Assembly (NCBI GenBank): GCA_965223435.1
Contig: CBDCWQ010000006.1
Span: 62,001-126,000, forward strand
Reading direction: 5' to 3'
Length of the DNA: 64,000 nucleotides
DNA from: CBDCWQ01 sp965223435
Lineage (GTDB): Bacteria > Myxococcota > Kuafuiibacteriia > Kuafuiibacteriales > Kuafuiibacteriaceae
Below are positions 1 to 12,600 of this stretch, piece by piece (the first letter of the stretch is position 1; each line of letters opens with the position of its first letter). The notes beneath the pieces are model-generated. The model was not told where the DNA came from and searched no databases. It worked only from the letters and a program-made list of their open reading frames with translations. A program made the position numbers and the translations under genes.

Positions 1-11
1 GGAAACACAGA

Positions 12-590
12 GTGTCAGGTTACGAAACGCAAGCCACCTGGGTGGCAGAAGATGAGTTCCAGGGAAACACGAGTGAATTTGGTGAGGCCTATGACGACGA
101 TCGGGCCAGGGCGGCAGAGACCTTCAGCGCCGAACTCCTCGAGGAAACGCTCGAGGTCCTTGGTCCCTCGGCGCCGGTATGTGTAGGGCCCACCGCCTTG
201 GTGAGCGACGTGGTGGACGGCATGGCCTCCCGCAACCATGGCTGCGTGTTGGTCAAAGAAGGGGAGCGCCTGGTGGGTATTTTCACCGAGCGTGATGTCC
301 TGAGGCGGGTGTTGAACAAAGTGGACATGGGCAAGACCAGCATCGGCGAGGTCATGACGCGGGATCCGGAAGCCGTATCCTTCCACGATACGATCGCTGC
401 CGCCCTCAACAAGATGACCATCGGTGGCTTTCGGCATGTGCCCTTGGTGGACATCGAACGGCACCCGGTGGGTGTGGTTTCCGTCAAAGATATCGTTGAG
501 TTTTTTGTCGAGCACTTCTCCAGCCGGGTGCTGAATGTGGCCCCGGATCCGTCGACCCGAAACCCCGATCAGGCGGGTGGCGCCGGCTGA
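12..590 (+). CDS. CBS-domain pair protein
   Basis: A small soluble protein of 192 aa with two CBS domains (about residues 50-105 and 115-170). The second half of each shows the usual pattern, such as VGIFTERDVLRRV and VGVVSVKDIVEF. CBS pairs bind adenine nucleotides or similar ligands and act as energy or ligand sensors. With no fused effector domain, the partner is unknown. The acidic N-terminal 45 residues are not recognisable. The GTG start at 12 has a purine-rich GGAAAC just upstream, but the frame stays open to the window edge, so a longer N-terminus cannot be excluded. It converges on the giant lipoprotein gene with only 15 bases between the stops. Confidence 0.85.
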   Translation: MSGYETQATWVAEDEFQGNTSEFGEAYDDDRARAAETFSAELLEETLEVLGPSAPVCVGPTALVSDVVDGMASRNHGCVLVKEGERLVGIFTERDVLRRVLNKVDMGKTSIGEVMTRDPEAVSFHDTIAAALNKMTIGGFRHVPLVDIERHPVGVVSVKDIVEFFVEHFSSRVLNVAPDPSTRNPDQAGGAG

Positions 591-605
591 CCGGACGGAG
601 GTTGT

Positions 606-3600
606 CTACAGCGGGTTTATGAACCCGACCTCCAAAACGCGCAGCGCATCCTCGTAGGAGGAGATGCCGCGAACGCCCATTTTTTTCACGACGGGCGTGA
701 GATCTTTTGGGTCTTCGGCAGCTTTTCTCCACGCTTCAGTGAAGTACACAATCAGCGCCGCTCCCGTCGCCGGTTCGTCGAGGGCACAGGTGTCCACGTC
801 GAGCGGACGTTCTGGGAAAAAGAGATTTCGAATAAACGTGCTTCCTACCGCCCCCTCGAAATAGCCCGCTTCTTGAAGGTGCCACATCATGCACCGGCCC
901 TTCACGCCTTCAGACAAGGGGCCGCTGTACGCGGTGCATACCCGCTTGAAGCCGGGAATGATGGCGTCCGGGTCCAATTGAACTTTGTTCTTGTGCCCAA
1001 GGTGCACGGGCACCGCCTCCGCCAATCCCTCCACCAAACAGAGTCCGTAGTCGGTCAGGGGCACGTTGGGAAACTGCGTGGCCTTGTTTTCAAGCAGCCA
1101 GTGGATGTGTTCATGGGAAAAGGAGGCGCTGAGTTCGAATTCCCGAATCTCGATGGGGTCAAATGTCGCGTCGATGAACATATCGAAGCCGGTCGTGAAT
1201 GCGTCGCTCCCCCAAGCAACGCTTGGGTCTTTGCGGAGTCCTTCCATGGTGGCCACGTACATTTCTTGGGGCAAAAGAAACGCACGATACGGTGGCACAT
1301 CGCTCATGTCGAAGAACTCGCTTTGATCACGAACGATTCGATCGAAACGGGTAATCAGCGACGCTAGGCCGGGGCCACCGCTGTCGACCGGCTCCCGCTC
1401 GACCAGGGTCACTTCTCCGAGCGGTGAAACCTCCCGGGTTCCGACATAGTTCAGATCGAGGTTTGCAGGCACGGGCCCCAGCTCTCCGCCCTGATACTGA
1501 AGCGGAAACCATTCTTCCTTCTCCACCCAGGTCCCGTTGGTGTGTCTGCCGGGCATCAACCCTTCGATGCCGAACACGGTCATCGGCTCGAAACCTGAGA
1601 AGGGTCGACCGTTGAGAAACCACCGGAGACGAAACGAAACGGGGTTGGCACAACCCGCTTCGGGACACAGCGCATGCGAACCGGAATCATCGAGGCACTC
1701 GACTTCGTCGGGTTCGTGAGGGGGAGCATCGGATGTACACCAAGAAAGCCCCGGCGGAATCTGAAACCCATCATCACCGGTGCTCGGCGATCCCCGCTGA
1801 TAAAGAAGGACGCGCATGGTCGCCAAAAAATCGCCGCTTTCGGTCAACACCGAGACGATCTCTTCGTAGGGTTCTGTGCGCGGTTCAAGCCGCTCTGCCA
1901 CATCGGGGTTCACGCTGAACCGAAGATGGCCAAACTCAACCGCCGTACCCTGGCTTGGATGGACGCCAAGCCAGCTTTGTTTATCCCATTGTGCATACCA
2001 GGACTGGGTCGCGCGTGTGGCCTTAAGCTCTTGAGCCTCCAGGTCATACAAGCCCCCTCTCCAGCCCCGGAACGAAATCGTGGGCATGTCCTCTTGGTAC
2101 AGAAGCACCCGCAGGGTGAGCACGTCTTCACCGCCACTCCCGTAACGGATTCGAACGATCTCCTCGTAGGGTTCGGAACGGGGCTCGAGGGCGTAAGCGG
2201 CATCCTCATCGACCGCGAGGGAAATGCTGTTCAAGCTCGCTACGGTCGACCCAGACTCGGGCGTAACCTCTAACCATCCGTCCCGCCGCCATTCGGCAAC
2301 CCAAGGCAAAGGCCCCTCATAACCGCCCCAATCGAGGTGGAGCGTGGGTGATTCATAGTAGCCGCCTCGATATCCTCGCACGGTGATTTCTTGGTCCACA
2401 TCGCCGGTACCAGGGAGCCCAGCGAGATCGCTTGGGGTCTGGCTCGTGGGCACCGTGATGATGCCCTCTTTCACCAGGTACTGCATACCATTGATGAACT
2501 CCTGGTTGCTGATCTGCCGGTTCGCCCACAATTCGGCCACCGTTTTGACATAGCCAGGGACGGAACCGTCCGATGATTCGGAGGGGGCTTCTTCAGATGA
2601 GGGAAGGGTGCCTTCCCCAGGGCGTGGGAGCGTCAAGACCCTTTGCCGAACCAAGTATTGGATCCCATTGATAAACTCCTCGTCTTCGATGGCACCCTGG
2701 GCCCACCAAAGCGCGTTGTTTCGAATCCAATCGGGGATCTCGGGTTCGGCTGGTTTCTGTGGTTCGCTCACGCTTTTTTCCGGCGGCGTGAACTGAATGG
2801 GATGAAGGAGGGCGGTCGCGGTGCGCGCGGGCATTGGGTAGGACGCATCATGAAGCAAAAGGGAGGCGCTTGCCGATTGGGTTTCGACGGTGATGTTCGG
2901 TCGGCTCACTTCGTCTGGGGGGGCTTCACTTTGAGGCGTGGCCACAAAGGTGCGCCCGGCCGCGGGGGCCTCCCCTCGGGCAAGGTGCGAAACCGCTTCC
3001 TCGGTGAGGACGCCGCGGTAAATTCGGACTTCATCCAGCATTCCGTGAAACGCCCACGCGTCGGCGTCACTTGCATTCTTGACCACCACCCAGTCGTTCC
3101 ATTCACTGTCGAGAAAAATGGGTAAGGCTTCAAAGCCCTGCGAGGCGGCGGGGCCGGGGCTGTGGCCTTCTTGAAAGAAGCGTGCTGTCCCCGCGCCATC
3201 CCAGGTGAGGGCGACGTGGACCCACCCATCGGCGGGGTCGACAGAAAAGGAAGATCGGGCCTCATAGGACCGTTCTTCGTCGGCGCGGAGCACGAAGACC
3301 AAGTGACCGTCCGGCTCGAGCGCAATGCCCCAACCGCGGCCGAGTGAGGGGTCGGCGCGTTCCATGCTTCCGAGAACATAGACGCGCGCCTGATTCTCCG
3401 GCACCGAAGCCAGCCACAAGGACACCGAAAACGGTTCGTGTGAGGTCTCGAAACGAAGCGAAGGGGTCTTGATGGTCCACTGGTGTCCCTCACCCGATAG
3501 CCCCCGACCGAAGCGCCCTGCCTGGCTTGCATCCAAACGGCCGCCGTTTGACATGTCGAGCTTGTTGCCGTGGCCGCTATGGTCCCGGAAACCGTCCTCG

Positions 3601-6600
3601 TCGAACGGGTAGTGGGCCACCAGTCCCTGGCGATAGGCTTCTACTTTGAGGGTGGTCGTACGCCAGTGGGTTTCATCGATCAGGGCGATGTTGCCCGCCG
3701 TCTCAATGATGGCCTCGGGCCCATCCGACAACGTGGTACAGAGTTCGAGTTCTTGGTGACTGTGCCCGGCGATCGTATTCTTATCCGACGGAAGTAGGCT
3801 GATCGTGGGGACCGCGGTCGCCGAAACCGAACCGGTCGAAACAATGTGCCAGTCGATGGCTTCATCTTGGGTGTTATGAAGCTTGAAGCGCTGGCAACCA
3901 TTGGCGGGGGTCTTCACGCGGTCGAACAAGGAGCCCTCGAGGTAAAGGCCGTCTTCCATGGTCCAAGTCAAATGCCGTACCGGTGCGTAGGTCTCGTCAT
4001 CGATGCTCAATTCAAGGGTCACGAATGCTTCAAAAGGGCGGTCGTCCGCAGGCAGCTCTTTGAGGACTGCCCCATCGACGCAAAAGAAGAATGTCGATGA
4101 AAACGCTCCGTCCGAGATGAGTCCTACAGGAGTTGTCCTGAACCACTCACCAGAATGATCCGAGATTCCTGCCGAGATGCTCTTGTCGAATTCGCGGCCT
4201 GAATGGTGTGCGACTTTCATCCTGTGGCAAGGATTCAGGTTTGGGTTGTCGAGGTCCATTCGATGGAACACGATGGGCTCGAAGTGTTCTTCGGCCGTGA
4301 AGACCCCCCCGGTCTCATGGGCGAGACTCAAATGGTCATCGGCGAACACCTCATTCCCCATCGACTCGAGGTGTAGATCAAAAGGACTGACGGGATCGTC
4401 GAGTTCCGGCAACACCCATGTGGGACTGTCTGGGGGAAGGAAGACCATCTGGTTGGCCCAACGCGACGCTTGGTCTTCATCCATCGGCAGCGAGGCAAGC
4501 AGCTCGGAAAAGTCGGTCTCTCGGAGCTTCCCGGTCCGCATCATGTGGTGGATACGGGCCTCCGATACGCTGGAAGTGCGTGCAAGGTATGGCAGATCGC
4601 CGGACGCCTCTTGGTTGATGAACCGCCGAAGCTGCAACACATTGGCTTCCATATCCCTGCGAGAAAGGGTCGGCTCCTCGCCCGACAGGTAAAAGTAGGT
4701 GTCTGCCGGAACCTGGTGGGATAAGCTAAGGTCGTCGAGCATATAGCGAACGTCGGTTTCGAGGGGAAGCAGAAGACGCAGCTCAAGGGCCTCTGGACTC
4801 CAGAACGCAGGGGCCGCGGGATTGTTCATGGCGATAAAGTCCAGGCTGTGGGCGTTGTAGACCCACGGTTTTGAGAACGTGTCACTCCTGGTGTTTGCAA
4901 GCTCGGAGACTGCGTGTTGCCACCGGGTACGGATCAACTCGGGTCCGTCTAAAGCCTCCTCACCGGAGCCCGCCGTGAAGCGCTGACTGCCATAACGTGG
5001 CCCAAAGACGACGGGGTTTCGACGGCCAAAGAAACGGTTATCGCCGCTCGGGGGGGGATGGTAGAGCCTGGCGGTCAGGCGCGTCAGTTCGAATCCATCG
5101 TTGGGGTGGTCCAAAATGGGAAGCAGCAGGGCCGGGTCCTCACCCCCGGTGCGATCGCGAAGGAGCTTGACAAACCGCGACGTCGCAATCGTGCAGCGGA
5201 CGCCGATGAGCTCAAGCATGCTTTCCCCATCCGCCTTGCCGTCGCCGATCAGTCTTGGGAGCCCTTCTTGGCAAAGGTTTTTGAGCCGCGCGACGGTGGC
5301 GAGAAGCCGATCATCAAACGAGGCTTGGTAGCGCTCCGCCCAAGCCTGGGTGTCCCAGAATGCCTCCCCGGTTTCATCCCAAATTCGGTCGTTGATGGCC
5401 TCGATGAGGAACTCGATGCGGTTCAATTGGCTGACTGCCGCATCAAAAAGATACGAAGGATACGCATCATGGTCTGCGGCCAAAAGCGAGAACAGGGTGT
5501 CGGTATAGACCAGCGACAACCGCGCATCGACCCGAATCGCGTCATCGGGGGTGAGCGCCGGACTTCGAAGGCCAAGCATGGAGCCTGTATGGACGCCCCA
5601 CAATCCGTTTGGATTCTCTGCGACCAGGAGAAGCGAGGAAGCGGCTGAGCCCTCGGGACGCTCAGCCAGAAGACGCGCAAAAACATTCCAGGCCAGCTCT
5701 TCTTGGCGAGGATCGATGGCCGCAGCCGCGCGCCTGAACAGCACCTCCGCCGGCCCCGGTGAAAGGACGCCCCGCGGGCGTTTCTCTTGGGGACGTTGCT
5801 CCGCCGCCGTGGTGAGAAGCTCGAGGACTCTTCGCGCGCTCAGCCCCGCACCCCCCACCAGGTCGTAGAGGCCGTATAGCGCGAGGGCCTCCACGTACTC
5901 GGCCCAAGTTGGACGGGGGAGTCTGCCCTTCCCGGCAAACAGGACCGGATGTCCATCGCGGGGCGGCGGCCCGTCGGCTGGCAAATCCCAAAAACTAAGC
6001 TCCAAAACTGTACGGTGCTCGCTGAGATCCCTGCGAATCTGAGCCCCCAATTCCGTGTCTTCGTCAAACAGTTTTGTGCCAATCCGGTAGGCAAAAAAGG
6101 CGTACACGTGGTCCTTCAAGGAAGACAGGTGAAACACCGGCAGCGAAGCCCCCAGATCAACCCCCTCGCCCGCGAGACCTTGTTTGAGGCCGCCGGGCCA
6201 TCCGGCCGCGTGCGCGTAACGCCAAGTCTCAGGACTACGATACATCGTCCGCAATGTGCTAAGCACGTCGGCAAAAATCTGCCTCAATGGGCCTCGCTGT
6301 GGGTCGGCGGGCGACCGGCGCAACATGTACTCCCCGAGGGCATAGAGGGCGAGCATCTGGGAACCGGTTTCGAAGTAAGCGGCGAGCCTCTCGCTCCGAT
6401 CGGTTTCGACGGCATGCGCAAACTGAACCGCGGGACCTTCGACATTTTTGATGTGCACGAGGGTGCTTAAGAGCCCGTCCACCCACCGGTCGGCCGTCTC
6501 CATCTCCCCTCGGCTGAGGGCCGCCAAAATAGACCACGCTTGATCCTCCAAGTACGTGATACGCATCTCTTTGCGCGGGGGCGCCGCGCCACAACACACG

Positions 6601-9600
6601 GCGGCCGTCCCCTCGACGGGCATGCAGGCTCCTGCAAAGGGGGCCTCTGCTTCGGTTTTGCACCCGCCTGCAAAACCGTGGTGGCACTGGCCTCCGCGAA
6701 GCACGCACGAGGCCCCCTCCCCAAGCGAGAGGCTTTCTGTAGGGACCAACGCGTGGGGACGAAACCGCCACCTCTCGCCGAACTGTTCATGGATGATGTT
6801 CCCCGAGGCACGGTCCATGAGGGCTATGGCATCTTGCTTTAAAAAGACCTTGTTGCTTTCGGCATGTTGGTGAAAGTACCATTCCCCCCGGAGGCCTGAA
6901 GCGGTGAATGTGAGGGCGCTTGCATGCTCTTCTTCGGAGGGCTGCTTCTTGGGAAATCCGGTTGCGGCGACCATCTCGTCTCGATAGCCCCGACCCTCGC
7001 CCATGATCATCTCGGCCGCGCCGGGGGGCAACCAGTCGAAGCTCCGATCCGTCTCCGAGAACCGGATCAAGCGCGCCACCGGTCGCCCCTCGGTGAGGTT
7101 CGGTTCGTTTTCCGACGTACCGATATCCTCGGAAAACGCGAAGGAACCATCTTCGTTCAGGGCTGCGCGGCCCAAAATCCATTCCTGTCCGTCCACCATC
7201 ACCGAAAGAAGAACGTAGTAGAAATTCTCGTGGCCCTTGGGAAGCGGACCCGCCGTTCCCGATGCGGTCACCGCAAAATCCCGGTGGCCCAAGAGTCCAA
7301 GGAGAAAAAAGGTGTCTTTGGGCGCAACCCGAAACGTAAGCTTGAGGTCGGTGATGTTCACCGGTGCGTAGTTGTAGGTCCGGTAGCGGTCGTAGTTCCT
7401 TTGGACTTCCGAGTCTGCTCCGTCCATGACCCTCGCTTGGTAGTAGTAAGATACCGGTTGGGGCGCTTCATCCAAGCCTCCGGAGGCGTTCAGCGTAAAA
7501 CTGAGGATCGACGACTTTTGGCTGATGAGCTGCACGACGAGGTCTTCGTCGTCTTGATCGAAGCGCGCTCTCCCCCACGCCGGCTCACCTTGGGGGTCGA
7601 GCCCGGCGGATTCGACCAGCAACTTGGGGGTTTTGGGTTCTTCTCCCTGTGCGGACGTGGCGAGGGTCGTCCAGACCTCTTGGACCTGTTGGCGCACCCG
7701 GCCAAGGGGGAACGCCGACTGTTCGCCCGGTCTTTCGCTCCGAAAACCCACGTCGTGCACGTAGTTTCTGAGGGGTCTGTCTTGATGACGTGCCGCCGCG
7801 TCGTAGTAGTCGAACACATCGATGAACCAAATGGCGGCGGTCGCGGAGGGAAGCTGGGTCATGAGGTCCTGAATGCGGACCGTCGAGTAGGGCGCTCCGT
7901 TTTCTCGCGTGAAGTCTTGCATCACGGACCAAAGTCTCGCCGCCTCGGCCCGAAAGCGGTCTGCTTCTTCTCGAAATTCGTCTTCCAGGGCATCTGCGAA
8001 GTAAAGAAGGCCCAAGATAAGACCGGTTGTGGCTTCCAGGTGATAGAGCTCTTCTTGCTGTCCGCTCTGTTCGATGTAAGGATCTTTGAAACTCTTCGGA
8101 AAATAGAACGCACCTCGGTATGGTTTTTCGCGAAAGATGAGGTCGTCCCGAACGAAGGTATCGATGGTCCACTGAAGACATCGGGCGAGCTTGCGCCGGT
8201 GTCCGGCCGGAAGGTGTTCGTAGTCGACCGAAAGGGATAGCCAGCTACAGTTGTCCACCGCCGAGTGTTCGCTCCGGACGAATACGCGCTCAGAGTCGAA
8301 CGCTCCTCCGGTATGAAACCGGCCTTCTTCCTCGTTCCACAAGACCGAGAAGATGGCGTCTCTGAGATTGTCTCGCCATTCTTGGAGCCGTGGCCTGGAG
8401 AGTGTGGTCGGCACGTCTTTGTCACCCAGATCTTGAGTGATGCGCGCCCACGCGTCGAGGGCGTGATTCAGCACGCTTAACATATCGAGGTTGTGCTCCG
8501 TAACCACATTGGTCGCCCGGGCCGGCTCCTTCAGTTTCTGAACGAAGGGACCATCGTCTTCGGTCAGCTTGTAGGTTTTGAAACTGGACTCGATACGGTC
8601 CCCCTTCATGGGCCCGTCTTGGTGCCGATAGAAACTTTGGATCTTCGGCTCCCCTTCGATGCGAAGCGTGTCATATCCAATCACGTCGAGGATATCGTAG
8701 TATGCCCAGTGGTAGTCCTTGGGATCTCCAATCCTCAGGTTCTCAGCCTTGGCGGAGCCGGGATCGGCCGTAAATCCTAGGCGATCAGGATGTTCTGCGT
8801 TCTTTAGCCCCAGGGTTGTCGTGCCCGCGGTCATCAACCAGCGCGCGGCCTCGTCCTTCGCCAGATCCTTGGCCAAGGCCAGTTCAAGCCCCGCCAAACC
8901 CTGAAGATAGCATTTTTGAATCCCCCGCCGTGCATCCTCGGACATGGCTTGGGCCGACGGGGAACCCAAAAACCGGCCCAAGCCGTGCAGCACCCAAGCA
9001 TTGGCACCGGTCACGAGTCGGGCGTCTTTCCAGTCATCATCTATGGTGTTCCACGAGAAGTGCCAACCTTTGAGGACCGTCTGACCGGCTCGTTTGTCCA
9101 CCACCGCGCGGTCGCAGATGGATTGGGCCAGCGGAATCGCCCGGGCGTCCGAGAGGCGAGAAAACTGAGCCAGTACAATGCCCTGTGAATAAGCCCAGGC
9201 ACGCCCGTATCTCGCCAATTGGAGGCTATCCGGATCCCCTTGGACCTCTTGGTATTCGCGCTGTACGCTCAGGTCGGTGTCGTAGAGGAGGTCTCTTAGG
9301 GCGCCCGCTCGGCGATGGTTCCCGGACGCGTCTTGCCCCCCAAGACCCATCTCTTGTTCGCTTTGTCCGGAGTCTTCCAACGTCGTAAGCTGAAGGGTTG
9401 TCGACCAAGGCGCCCCCGCCTCGGATACCATCGCCAAAGCCACGTCCTCACCCGTTCTTTGAAGCGCTGACGGCCCCAAGGCCCCTCTCGAGTCTGGACC
9501 CAAATTTGACTCCGCGCTCGAACCTGAGCCGGTGTGCCCACCGGATCTAGAATCCGAGCTCGAATCCGCACGTCCATTTCTGGGGTGTCCGGACGTCGAG

Positions 9601-12600
9601 GAAACCCAAAAACGTTGAATACCATTCAACGTTCCCGCGGTGGAACCATAGTCGCTGAGCGGTGTGCGTCGGTCCCCGGGAAGGGCCAAAAACGTGGACG
9701 AGACATCGCACCCTTCGGCCAGTACGTCGTAGTGATCCACGCACGCCATGGTGGCCGAAACCGGCTGGCCGCGAACGATGGGGCCCTCGGCGGTGACCAC
9801 AACCCGCTTGGCCCGGGCCACGGTGGCACTCGCCGCCGAAGCTCGGGTCGTCATCACGCTGGCGTACGCGGCCGACGCTTCCGGTTGCCCAACCCATGCC
9901 GCGACAAACAGGTCGTTGTGCGCCGCTAGGATGGGAACGCCGTAGGTTCGATCCGCGCTCGCCCCGTGGGCGGCCGAATGAATGGGTCTGGTCGGAAGGA
10001 CCGCATCCCTATCTTTTTTGGGGCTCGAGCGCACATTGAGAAGCTCGTGCCGGAAGTCGGGGCCATCGGTCCTTCGCGCGGCCCGGATGCGGCCCGGGGA
10101 GCCCTCTTCGTTTTCTGGGTGAGGCTCGTAGTAAAGGACCGCGATCTCTCCACTTTGGGCGATGCCCACGGAGGGCATGTAGCCATGCGCAAGCGGCTCT
10201 GAGCCGGTCGACCATGTTTGGCCTCCGTCGTCCGATGAGGCGAAGTAGATGGGGTTGTTTTTTGGCGCATTGGGATTGCTGCTGGTCCCCTTTTCATAGA
10301 CCAAAACGAGTTGCGATCCTCGGCTCGCCAACTTCGGATAGGAGGGACCCACCGGTCCCAAAGGCGGGTTGGCATCTTCGCCGCACCCGGCATGCTCGCC
10401 CGCGCGCTCACTGACAAATCGATCCACCGTCGAAATACGCCAGCGCTGCAGTGTCTCTTCAAACTGTGACGCCGCGGCCCCCGGCGCCAAAGGAAGTGTC
10501 CAGGGCGTCCGATGCCACGTGCCCCGCCGCCAACCCACCTCGACCTCTTGCTCCACTTGCTCGAGCTGAACCGAAACCGTGGTGTCAAGACGGTTCAGCC
10601 GCGGGACCGATCTCGCTTTTTGCTGGCGAATCGACCATGCGCCCGCTTCGATGGGGCGCTGCGCAACCTGGATGACATCCTCTTCTGACCACATGCCGCC
10701 GTAGAGAAACTGGTACCAAGACAGCGGGTGGCCACGGCGAGGGTCATAGGCATAAAATGCTTCCTTGCGCTGGTGCAAAAGCGGTGCACTTTGCTCCTCC
10801 AAGAGCAAGGCGTCCGCATTCAACGGAACCTCAGGCAGACACTGGTACGGCCCCGAACGGGATGCGTGCCGGAAACCCATTTGAAACTGAAACACACTCG
10901 GCGCGCACGTTTTGGGCCCGAAAAGCCAGTTGGCATCTTTTACTTTGGGCCCCCAAAAGGATGGCCCACCAGCCGAATCGAGCCCCGTCCAGCTCGGGTT
11001 AGGGTAGGGGTAGTTGTCGAACAACCGGGTTTGGCGGGCCACAATGCTGACCGCATCGTGGCTCACTTCGAGGGATGGGGTTTCGACAAACGCTTCTTCT
11101 ACGCGCTCAAAGTACAGCCCAAAGCGCTCGGTTTGACATCCGTTCCCATGCCCATCGCAACTCAGATCCGCGCCTTTTTGCTCGACCGCCAAAGAATAGC
11201 TGTCATCGTAGCTTGATGCGCAGCACCCTTCGCCGTCTGCGCATTTTTGGTGGTGGGTATGTCGATATTTGACCGAGTCGTAATTGACCCACCTCTTCCT
11301 TTGGTCAAACACGTTGAGCAACGAACCCGTTTCGTCCAATTCTCCCTCGAAGTCTTGCAGGTAGTAGACTTTGTTCGCTTCCGCCCAGACAAAGTGATGT
11401 TGGCCCAGACGATCAAAGGCACTGTCCAGATCACGTTTCCAAGCAGCGCCCGACCGCAGAGTTTGTGGGGGTGTGAAGTGTTCGCCGCCGTCGGTACTTC
11501 TTACCGAGATGATTTGGCTGCCCAGACTTTCTGATTGCTCAAGCCAAACCACGACCAGCTCTGTGGCCGCTACAGATATCGAAACTTCCGCGATACGCCG
11601 GTTCGGACCAGTCGCCAAAACCGGTTTCGATGCTTCGGTCCATGAGCCTTGTTTTGCAAAGGTTTCGCTCCTTAGAATTCGAATGCGATCAGCCTCCTTT
11701 TGCCCATCGCCTTGAACAATGTATGCAAGATAGGTTGTTACGCCCTCCGCGGTCTCGGTGAATGCCATTTCCGGTCGAGCCAAAGGACGACGTTCTTTTT
11801 GGACCATACTGGGTTCTTCAAACGCGCCGGGTGCGGTCAGACGTTTCGAACCGGTCTGGACGCTGACCATGCTGGAGCGCTCAGATTCCAGCACCCCACC
11901 GGAAGTCGTCACCAGCGCGGTGACGTAGAATTCATAGGCCTGACCCAGCGTGGGAACCGGACCCTCAAACTCGGGCGACGTGGTCGTTTGGAGCCGTTCC
12001 CCGTCGCGATAGATCTGGTAATAAATCGGAACGCCGGGAGGAATCGAAGAGCCCTCCGCCAGCTGAGTGGGTTTCTTCCAACGAATCTTTGCGCCCACTT
12101 CCGTGTCCCACGCCTCGAGACCGCTCGGTGGCCGTGTCGGCTGCACGCCGTCATAGACGGTCTTGAAGATCCATTCGATATCGAGCCTTGAAGTATTCTG
12201 TCCGGGTCCGGTCGCCCGAAGCGTAAATCGATTGATGCCTTCAAAAAGGGAGAGCGTCTTCTTGAACCTGTGACTCTCGACCGAAAGCACCTCTTCGTGA
12301 CCGGTACGCTGGTCTACCAATACGAGTTTTGTCAGGTGAGGTTCAAGCACGTGTCCCGCGAGTGTGTGGTCCCTTTCAAAGATGGTCTGTTTGGCCTTGG
12401 ACAAAAGGCTCACCGCGGGGGGCGCTGGATCAAAGACAGCAGCGTCTTGGGTCGATGGGATGAAGCCTGGCGCGGATTGGATGGCGACCGGTGCTTGGGG
12501 GCCAGCCCCCACGATTCGAAAATGCGCCGGATCAAGCCCGCAGGCCTCAAGAAGGTCGTCCACCCCTGCGATGGACCCATCACCCGGGTCGCAGGGCGCT

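Noticed and set aside
6924..8240. A 438-codon open frame on the plus strand inside the giant lipoprotein gene, and a similar 325-codon one at 12270-13247
   Set aside because: Both are antisense to a clear coding frame, have Arg/Gly/His-rich compositions typical of GC-rich shadow frames, no domain and no ribosome site.
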